64,000 nucleotides of DNA from Vibrio sp. AND4. GTDB lineage: Bacteria > Pseudomonadota > Gammaproteobacteria > Enterobacterales > Vibrionaceae. The position numbers were made by a program, and so were the translations under genes. The notes beneath the pieces were generated by a model. The model was given only the letters and a program-made list of their open reading frames with translations. It ran no database searches and was not told the DNA's origin. Positions 57,857 to 64,000 of the stretch are shown here, in pieces. Numbering within the stretch: position 1 is the first letter of the stretch; every line of letters begins with the position of its first letter. Where the stretch lies: contig NZ_ABGR01000002.1 of NCBI RefSeq assembly GCF_000171815.1, positions 535,541 to 599,540 of the forward strand, written 5' to 3'.

Positions 57857-59167
57857 TTACTTGGCTGGCTGTTTTTCTAAACGGTTTAATTTTTCTGTGC
57901 GAATAGTCACGGCACGTTTATGCGCATCCAAGCCTTCTGCTTCAGCCATAGTGACGACGGTTGGTGCCAAGTTCTTTAAACCATCCGCTGACAATTCTTG
58001 TATCGTCATACGTTTAGAGAAGTCAGCCAAACCTAAGCTTGAATGCGTCCGCGTGTAGCCATAAGTAGGAAGAACATGATTCGTGCCCGACGCATAATCA
58101 CCCGCCGATTCTGGTGACCAATCGCCGAGGAAAATCGAACCTGCGTTATCTAGCAATGGCAGAAGTTCTCGAGGATTCTTGGTCTGAACAATCAAGTGCT
58201 CAGGGCCATAGTAGTTCGAGATGGAAACCGATTGAGTCAGAGACTCAGCAATAATAATCAAGCTTGAAGCCAATGCTTGCTCGGCGATGTCCGCACGAGA
58301 TAGCTCCTTAAGCTGACGTTGAACCGCGTCCGTCACTTGATCCGCAATCACAGGTGAAGGTGTCACAAGTACTACTTGAGAATCAGGACCGTGCTCTGCT
58401 TGGCTCAAAAGATCCGCGGCAATGAAATCTGGGTCTGCCGTTTCATCAGCAATCACTAGAACTTCTGATGGGCCTGCCGGCATATCAATCGCAGCACCGC
58501 GGAAATCATTGCTCACTTGACGCTTCGCTTCGGTCACATAAGCATTTCCCGGACCAAAGATCTTATCAACTTTAGAGACCGTTTCTGTACCATAAGCCAT
58601 CGCGGCAATAGCTTGAGCACCACCTAAATTGTATACCTCATCAATGCCACACAGTTTTGCGACATAAAGAATCTCATCCGCAATTGGCGGCGGAGAACAA
58701 AGCACAACTTTACGACAACCTACGATCTTAGCCGGTACACCAAGCATCAAAACCGTAGAAGGCAATGGCGCGCTGCCACCAGGAATATACAAACCCACTT
58801 TTTGAATTGGGCGTGTTACCTGTTCGCAAATCACGCCCGCTTGGGTTTCTACTTTAATAGGTTGAGCTTTCTGCGCTTTGTGAAACTTCGAGATGTTTTC
58901 ATAAGCTTGCTTCAATGCGCTCATCATATTTGGCGAAAGGCGTGCTGACGCTTCATCGATTTCTTTAGCCGACACACGAATGGATTTTAGTTTTACTCGA
59001 TCAAACTTCTCCGTTAATTCAACGAGTGCTAAATCGCCTTCTTGACGAACTTTCGCGATCACTTCAGAAACCGAGGCTGTCGTGTTTGCACCTTCTGTAA
59101 TTGCAGGGCGCTCGAGAATCGAATCTTGTTGCGTTTCGCTGAGCGATTGCCATACGACTGTTCTCAT
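57857..59167 (-). CDS. hisD: Histidinol dehydrogenase
   Basis: A 436-residue zinc- and NAD-dependent enzyme. Visible motifs include [29 protein letters not shown], the metal-ligand QAEHGPDSQ and NHVLPTYG. It oxidises histidinol to histidine in two steps. It lies 5 nt after hisG. Confidence 0.97.
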   Translation of the reverse strand: MRTVVWQSLSETQQDSILERPAITEGANTTASVSEVIAKVRQEGDLALVELTEKFDRVKLKSIRVSAKEIDEASARLSPNMMSALKQAYENISKFHKAQKAQPIKVETQAGVICEQVTRPIQKVGLYIPGGSAPLPSTVLMLGVPAKIVGCRKVVLCSPPPIADEILYVAKLCGIDEVYNLGGAQAIAAMAYGTETVSKVDKIFGPGNAYVTEAKRQVSNDFRGAAIDMPAGPSEVLVIADETADPDFIAADLLSQAEHGPDSQVVLVTPSPVIADQVTDAVQRQLKELSRADIAEQALASSLIIIAESLTQSVSISNYYGPEHLIVQTKNPRELLPLLDNAGSIFLGDWSPESAGDYASGTNHVLPTYGYTRTHSSLGLADFSKRMTIQELSADGLKNLAPTVVTMAEAEGLDAHKRAVTIRTEKLNRLEKQPAK

Positions 59168-59172
59168 TACAA

Positions 59173-60069
59173 TTACTCCATCATTTTTTCAATTGGCAGT
59201 ACTAAAATAGAGCTAGCGCCCAGCTCTTTTAATTGTTCCATCGTTTCCCAGAATAAGTTTTCCGTACTAACCAAATGAACCGCCACTTTTTGCTTATCCG
59301 CTGAAAGAGGTAATACAGTTGGATCTTCTGCCCCAGGAAGCAATGCTTTAATTTGTTCTAACTTTTCAGCTGGTGCGTGCAACATGATGTACTTTGACTC
59401 TTTCGCTCGCTGCACACCTTGCATACGAGTTAAAAGTTTTTCAATGAGTACAACTTTGTCAGCATCGAACTCACCAGTACGTTGAATCAGCGTCGCTTTT
59501 GATTTGAAAATAATTTCGGCTTCTTTAAGGCCGTTCGCTTCCAATGTTGCGCCAGTAGAAACCAAATCAGCGATAGCATCAGCGAGACCAGCACGCGGGG
59601 CAACTTCAACGGACCCCGTCAGCATACATGCGGAGAAAGGTACGCCTGCTTCATCCATATAAGCTTTAAGCAATTGCGGATAAGTGGTAGCGATGCGCTT
59701 ACCGGCAAGGTCTTGTGGACCGTTGTACTCCTCATCTTTGTCGATCGCGATAGACAAACGACAGCCACCGAAATCAAGGCGACGAAGTTGAACAAATTCA
59801 TACGGTTCACCTAACGCTTTACGATCTAGGCGAACTTCTTCCAACTCGTTTTCACCGATAAAGCCTAAGTCAACAACACCATCCATAATTAGGCCTGGGA
59901 TGTCATCATCACGAACCAAAAGCAGATCAATTGGCATATTCTCCGAGTGAACCACTAAACGTTCACCCATCACGTTGAATTTCACACCACACTCTTTAAG
60001 CAGAGCTTGGCTCTCTGTGCTTAGGCGGCCTTTTTTCTGAATTGCGATTCTTAAACGTTGTGTTTGCAT
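59173..60069 (-). CDS. hisG: ATP phosphoribosyltransferase
   Basis: A 298-residue long-form HisG, as in E. coli (299). The catalytic PRPP loop region reads [18 protein letters not shown], and a C-terminal ACT-like regulatory domain binds histidine for feedback inhibition. The ATG at 60069 follows AGGGAT and matches family starts ([16 protein letters not shown]); the upstream in-frame start adds six unlikely residues. It is the first structural gene after the attenuator. Confidence 0.97.
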   Translation of the reverse strand: MQTQRLRIAIQKKGRLSTESQALLKECGVKFNVMGERLVVHSENMPIDLLLVRDDDIPGLIMDGVVDLGFIGENELEEVRLDRKALGEPYEFVQLRRLDFGGCRLSIAIDKDEEYNGPQDLAGKRIATTYPQLLKAYMDEAGVPFSACMLTGSVEVAPRAGLADAIADLVSTGATLEANGLKEAEIIFKSKATLIQRTGEFDADKVVLIEKLLTRMQGVQRAKESKYIMLHAPAEKLEQIKALLPGAEDPTVLPLSADKQKVAVHLVSTENLFWETMEQLKELGASSILVLPIEKMME

Positions 60070-60116
60070 TACTTTATCCCTGTGCAAAGTTTAATATTCT
60101 ATGAGTCCGTGAAACT

Positions 60117-60152
60117 AAAAAACCCTCGAAAGATGTTAGTCTCCCGAGGGTT
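60117..60152 (-). terminator. his operon attenuator terminator
   Basis: On the minus strand AACCCTCG pairs with CGAGGGTT, followed by a T-run. It lies between the leader peptide and hisG. Read-through depends on translation of the histidine codons. Confidence 0.9.
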
Positions 60153-60180
60153 AGAAATCTGTTGACTTTGATTTTCACCT

Positions 60181-60202
60181 CCGGGAGTTTCCTACCTCCC
60201 GG
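60181..60202 (-). promoter_or_regulatory. his leader pause/antiterminator hairpin
   Basis: CCGGGAG pairs with CTCCCGG around an 8-nt loop. Its CTCCCGG strand could pair instead with the GGGAG repeats nearby, giving the alternative structures of a his attenuator. Confidence 0.7.
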
Positions 60203-60225
60203 GTATGCGTACATCTCCCGAAAGG

Positions 60226-60273
60226 CTAGGCTAGGTGATGATGGTGATGAATGTTCATTGTAATATTACGCAT
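60226..60273 (-). CDS. hisL: his operon leader peptide
   Basis: A 15-codon ORF (MRNITMNIHHHHHLA) with five consecutive His codons (CAT/CAC), directly upstream of the attenuator. Translation could start at the first ATG (60273) or the internal one (60258); neither has a strong ribosome-binding site. When charged His-tRNA is scarce, ribosomes stall on the His run and the terminator is avoided. Confidence 0.9.
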   Translation of the reverse strand: MRNITMNIHHHHHLA

Positions 60274-60377
60274 ACTTGTTTCAGGCTCTTTTCATTTGGT
60301 TCTTCACCATTCACACTAACCAAGGTGATTACTTTTTTCAACTATTAATTTAAAAAAATTAAATTGTACGTTACAAA

Positions 60378-60401
60378 TAAAAAAGGAGGCCGAAGCCTCC
60401 T
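60378..60401 (-). terminator. Terminator of the NhaC-family gene
   Basis: On the minus strand AGGAGGC pairs with GCCTCCT around a TTCG tetraloop, followed by six T residues. Confidence 0.9.
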
Positions 60402-60427
60402 ATTTATTTACATTTAAATTCAATTAA

Positions 60428-62029
60428 TTATGCACTCTGGCACGATGCCATCTTTGACTTCGAAAGCCATGATAGAATCACACAAACAATCATAAATGTA
60501 ATCGACGCTGCGATAAAAGAAAACACAACTGAAGCAGTCATCCCAAGTGCGATAAAGCCAACACATGAAACGAACGCAACTGATAATGCATATGGCAACT
60601 GTGTCGACACATGATCAATGTGGTTACATCGTGCACCAGTAGATGACAGTATAGTGGTGTCTGAAATTGGTGAACAATGGTCGCCGAATACTGCACCTGC
60701 TAGAACCGCACTCAGCATTGGTAGCATTAACGCTAAGTCTGTCGCGCCAGCCATGTCTCCCGCGATTGGCAGCATGATACCAAATGTGCCCCATGAAGTA
60801 CCCGTAGAGAATGCCATTAGGCCAGATAACAAGAATAGGATAACTGGAAGCCAGTGTGGGTTGATGTTGCCTTGTACCATTGAAGAAAGGTAAGAACCAG
60901 TCTTCATGTCACCGATAACAGAGCCAATAGTCCAAGCGAAAACCAGAATGAGAATAGCACCAAACATCGATTTAGCACCAATCCAGAGCGTGCGCGCAAT
61001 CTCTGCCATCGGTAGGCCTTGTTTAACCACAGTAAACAAAGCAACGGCAAGGCCAAGCAAGCTACCGTAAATAAGAGAGGTACCGACGTCTGTGTTCTCA
61101 AACGCGCCTAATAGTACAAATTCTTTACCATCCGCCGCTAGCGCTTGACCACCGGTATATAGCATAGAAACAATCGTCGCTAGGATAAGCGTTATGATTG
61201 GCAGCGTCAGGTCAGAAACCTTACCCTTTTCACTTTCGCGAATATCTAACTCTTCATTCAAGTCATGCGCTTCTTGTGAGTCGTTCTCTTTATCGTCGTC
61301 AAAACCGCGACCTTGAGATGCCGCAATTTCGTGCTCGCGCATCTTACCGATATCCAGACCAAACCACGCCACTGCAAATACCATTAGTAAAGCAAATACT
61401 GCGTAAAAGTTCATCGGAATAAGACGAACATACGCACCAAGTGCCGAGTACTCTGTAATACCATGTGACACCAAAATACCGCCGATGATGGTAACTATGT
61501 ATGCCCCCCAACTAGAAGCAGGCATGATCACACACATTGGAGCAGCCGTTGAATCTAGGATGTACGCCAACTTAGCACGAGACACGTAAAAACGGTCAGT
61601 GACTGGACGAGAAATCGCACCAACGGCAAGGCTATTAAAGTAATCGTCGACAAAAATGAATACGCCAAGGAAGGCTGCAAGAAGTTTAGAGCCACGTTTA
61701 CTTTTTACACGCGTTTGTGCCCATTCAGCAAAAGCGCGAGTACCACCAGATAGGGTCAACAACGCGGTTGTCATACCTAAAAGAATAAGGAACCCGACAA
61801 TACTCATGTTCCAAGCGTTGATACCACCGTCTTCAATAAAGACAGAAGAAACTTGAGAACTGACATAACCTACCGCATCACCGATAGCCCAATCATTAAG
61901 CAGCACCGCACCCAGTACGACGCCAACACCAAGAGAAACGAGAACACGTCGTGTTAAAATCGCGAGAGTCAATGCGACAACAGGCGGTAATAACGAAACG
62001 GGAGAATGTGTAAAATCTATTAAATTCAT
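60428..62029 (-). CDS. NhaC-family carrier, probably lysine transporter
   Basis: A 533-residue membrane protein with about 12 or more helices, of the Na+/H+ antiporter NhaC family. Conserved segments include FIFVDDYFNSLAVGAISRPVTDR and GDHCSPISDTTILSSTGA. A large charged cytoplasmic loop (about 225-275) separates the halves. Family annotation suggests Na+/H+ exchange, but a lysine riboswitch in the 5' UTR points to lysine transport. The ATG at 62029 is chosen; a TTG three codons upstream lacks support. Confidence 0.88.
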   Translation of the reverse strand: MNLIDFTHSPVSLLPPVVALTLAILTRRVLVSLGVGVVLGAVLLNDWAIGDAVGYVSSQVSSVFIEDGGINAWNMSIVGFLILLGMTTALLTLSGGTRAFAEWAQTRVKSKRGSKLLAAFLGVFIFVDDYFNSLAVGAISRPVTDRFYVSRAKLAYILDSTAAPMCVIMPASSWGAYIVTIIGGILVSHGITEYSALGAYVRLIPMNFYAVFALLMVFAVAWFGLDIGKMREHEIAASQGRGFDDDKENDSQEAHDLNEELDIRESEKGKVSDLTLPIITLILATIVSMLYTGGQALAADGKEFVLLGAFENTDVGTSLIYGSLLGLAVALFTVVKQGLPMAEIARTLWIGAKSMFGAILILVFAWTIGSVIGDMKTGSYLSSMVQGNINPHWLPVILFLLSGLMAFSTGTSWGTFGIMLPIAGDMAGATDLALMLPMLSAVLAGAVFGDHCSPISDTTILSSTGARCNHIDHVSTQLPYALSVAFVSCVGFIALGMTASVVFSFIAASITFMIVCVILSWLSKSKMASCQSA

Positions 62030-62135
62030 GATCTTCAAAAACCAAAGTTTGGCTAGAGATCTACTGCAGACAAGTCACGTAAACTACGTGCTCATGTTGA
62101 ACTTAGCGACAGGGAAGCGAACACTCCACCCAACC

Positions 62136-62312
62136 CTACAGTAGCGCTCCATAGTTTAATGTAAATATACTATGGCAGTGTTGTTCCTTTCGGTAACAAC
62201 CCCAGCAAGTGGCTTCGATAGACCACCCACTTCGGCAATCTTCGCCTTCCACTATTATTCATTGGCATCACCCCAATAATAGCTACTCTTCGAGACTGCG
62301 CCTCTACGGCAA
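62136..62312 (-). promoter_or_regulatory. Lysine riboswitch (L box)
   Basis: The minus strand shows the conserved L-box elements in order: TAGAGGCGC near the 5' end, AAGAGTAG, GGGGTGATGCC, GAAGGCGAAG followed by GCCGAAGTG, TGCTGGGGTTGTTACCGAAA, CACTGCCATAG and GGAGCGCTACTGTAG at the 3' end. The span of about 177 nt is typical. It lies about 107 nt upstream of the NhaC-family gene. A weak CCAA/TTGG hairpin before the start codon could act as the switch output. Confidence 0.92.
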
Positions 62313-62917
62313 CAACGGATACTTGACTGTCAACTTTTCAAATTAACGACAATTTATCTGCGTTATTACATCAGGTGATAGTTATTGTACTCATGAAGCA
62401 TACTAATGCAACACATCAAACTAAATTAAATGGACAAATAAATAATCGCGTGTTCAATTTATAAATGAAACGTGATCAAGTCATACATTTCACAACTGCA
62501 ATCACTTCAACCTTGTCGTTTATGAAACTTTATTACTAGTATTAAATTTGCTTTAATTTTACTTAAAGCAATTAATCAAAAGAAATATGACGAAAGTAAC
62601 AGCAACTATCTTACCCTCTCTCTAAAAAAGAGATTTTAAATTCCAGTGATAAGTATACAAGAAGTTGCTCTGGAAAAAGAGACTACCAATAAAAGATAAC
62701 AGTGTTGGAAATGGCTAATTACATTTCAAATTCATGAATTAATAATGCAGTCACCCTCAAAAAACAAAGAAATTTAATCTAAATCATGAATTAGTATTTG
62801 CACATATGAGAAAGATAAAGTTAAATATAAGGACACTGAATTTAAATCTAGATTTACATCTTATTTATCGTCACGATAAGCAATGTAGAAACTTTTAACC
62901 TATTAATAGGAATCGTT
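62313..62917. other. AT-rich divergent region upstream of hns
   Basis: About 600 nt of very AT-rich DNA. It should contain the promoter of the lysine-riboswitch transcript (minus strand) and that of hns (plus strand). No repeats or ORFs stand out. Its composition would suit H-NS autoregulation. Confidence 0.5.
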
Positions 62918-63325
62918 ATGTCTGAGCTGACTAAAACACTTCTAAATATCCGTAGCCTCCGTGCATTTTCTCGTGAACTAACTCTAGAGCAATTAGAAGA
63001 AGCTCTTGATAAGCTAACTATCGTTGTTGAAGAACGCAGAGAAGCAGAGGAAGTAGAGCGTGCAGCACTAGAACAACAAGAAGCGAAACTAGCAGCCATC
63101 GCAGAGCAAATCGCTCAAGACGGCATTGACGTTGAAGCACTAATTAGTGCTCTTGCTGGTGAAACGAAAAGCAAAGCAAAGTCTAAGCGCGCTCCTCGCC
63201 CTGCTAAATACAAATACATTGATCATACAGGTGAAGAAAAAACTTGGACTGGTCAAGGTCGTACACCTTCAGCAATCCAAGAACAACTTGATGCTGGTAA
63301 ATCTTTAGATGATTTCCTAATTTAA
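62918..63325 (+). CDS. hns: H-NS family nucleoid-associated protein (VicH-like)
   Basis: A 135-residue H-NS. The N-terminal oligomerisation domain (MSELTKTLLNIRSLRAFSRE, with coiled coil to about residue 65) leads through a linker (about 66-90) to the DNA-binding domain with the core TWTGQGRTP. It silences AT-rich genes. Neighbouring his, NhaC-family and inosine kinase genes match the position of V. cholerae vicH. AATAGGAATC precedes the ATG. Confidence 0.95.
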   Translation: MSELTKTLLNIRSLRAFSRELTLEQLEEALDKLTIVVEERREAEEVERAALEQQEAKLAAIAEQIAQDGIDVEALISALAGETKSKAKSKRAPRPAKYKYIDHTGEEKTWTGQGRTPSAIQEQLDAGKSLDDFLI

Positions 63326-63345
63326 TAGCGAATTTATGAAATAAT

Positions 63346-63373
63346 AAAAAGGTTTTCCCAGTAAAATCTTTTT
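63346..63373 (+). terminator. Terminator after hns
   Basis: An 11-bp AT-rich stem (AAAAAGGTTTT/AAAATCTTTTT, one G-U) with a 6-nt loop. It is weaker than the following hairpin. Confidence 0.55.
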
Positions 63374-63390
63374 ATTCATAAATAGATACA

Positions 63391-63421
63391 AAAATGGCGC
63401 ATTCAGAATGCGCCATTTTTT
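63391..63421. terminator. Bidirectional terminator between hns and inosine kinase
   Basis: A perfect 12-bp stem (AAAATGGCGCAT/ATGCGCCATTTT) with a 5-nt loop and T-runs on both strands, between convergent genes. Confidence 0.9.
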
Positions 63422-63454
63422 TATGTGACAAGTTGGCTAATTCAACATAATAAA

Positions 63455-64000
63455 TTAACGTTCCCAGTATGCTTCTTCTAGGCTATCTTCACGTTCAGGC
63501 AAACCACGTGATAAACGTGGAGAGTGCTGCACTAGTACTTCGTAACTTGCACGGTTTGCATATTTACAAACTTGTGAAAATGATGAATAAGTTAAATACT
63601 CATTATTGTGTTTGCTTGAGTTAGGCACATTTTCTTTGTGGTATTTATTTGCAGCCATATCGTGCAGAACCGCAGATAACGCCGCATCACCTGCCCCATT
63701 AGTATTCTTAATCTTTTCTGGCCCTCCCATATAAGGAGAGATATGCGAATATATTTTTATTGCGTTTTCACATGAGTCTTTCTTCGCTGGTCGGCTAAAC
63801 TCGTAACGGTTGAATTCTGCAATAGACCCAGGAAGCAGCGGCAATGATGTTTCGCGCTTAGCACTGTCCTCGGTGTAGCCAGCCATAAATAGGCCAACAG
63901 GACCTGCTGTACAGAGCACTAAGTCAGCCCACTCCAGCGTTTTATCTGAAGCTGCTAGCGGATCAGACTCACCCGTAAGTGCTTCCGCTTCATCTTCGTT
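63455..64000 (-). CDS. gsk: Inosine-guanosine kinase, C-terminal part
   Basis: The frame is open to the right edge of the window, so the N-terminus is missing; 181 residues are visible. They include the PfkB-family motif NTNGAGDAALSA with the catalytic Asp, preceded by VLCTAGPVGLFMAGY. This matches inosine-guanosine kinase (Gsk), a purine-nucleoside salvage enzyme. The C-terminal tail (SRGLPEREDSLEEAYWER) is typical of Gsk. V. cholerae has the same neighbour next to vicH. Confidence 0.92.
   Translation of the reverse strand, partial: NEDEAEALTGESDPLAASDKTLEWADLVLCTAGPVGLFMAGYTEDSAKRETSLPLLPGSIAEFNRYEFSRPAKKDSCENAIKIYSHISPYMGGPEKIKNTNGAGDAALSAVLHDMAANKYHKENVPNSSKHNNEYLTYSSFSQVCKYANRASYEVLVQHSPRLSRGLPEREDSLEEAYWER

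Overview
The window looks like a stretch of a Vibrio main chromosome, probably from the Harveyi clade. Gene content and order support this: psp next to a two-adaptor RND pump and sapABCDF, then cysS-ppiB-lpxH, hisGDCBHAFI, a NhaC-family carrier, an hns-type gene and an inosine kinase. Most proteins can be placed in known families. I see no rRNA, tRNA, CRISPR array, prophage or intact insertion sequence. It reads as core chromosome with a few species-specific or AT-rich islands.

Layout. 0-5.4 kb: end of a PhoQ-like sensor kinase, rplY, a lipoprotein 5'-nucleotidase and small conserved genes. 5.8-10.7 kb: a ynjBCD-like ABC importer with a CDP-alcohol phosphatidyltransferase (ynjF-like), then slyB. 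11-20.4 kb: an RNA methyltransferase, a pseudouridine synthase, an NSS transporter, cardiolipin synthase, metC, a secreted lipase with its foldase, and tag. 20.4-34 kb: an envelope-stress and export block made of a tripartite RND pump with two adaptors, pspABC, divergent pspF and sapABCDF. 34-38.6 kb: a DUF2750 protein, Mn-dependent pyrophosphatase divergent from a putative manganese/heavy-metal transporter, and an alpha-galactosidase. 38.8-42.7 kb: torECA for TMAO respiration, including the 59-residue torE. 42.7-45.7 kb: a gene-poor AT-rich region. 45.7-52.8 kb: housekeeping genes (YeeZ-like, YdcF-like, tdk, cysS, ppiB, lpxH, EAL-HDOD, YchJ-like). 52.9-60.3 kb: the complete his operon with its leader peptide and attenuator. 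60.4-64 kb: a lysine-riboswitch-controlled NhaC-family carrier, an H-NS protein and a partial inosine-guanosine kinase.

The best non-coding signals are: the lysine riboswitch; the his attenuator; the sigma-54/IHF/palindrome region between pspA and pspF; two consensus DnaA boxes facing each other in a 1.2-kb gap; a dispersed palindromic repeat with one perfect 52-bp copy; and an orphan seven-codon ORF followed by a terminator at 45.4 kb. No single locus is clearly a new system. The most open questions are the ynj cluster, the DnaA-box gap and the 45.4-kb leader-like unit.
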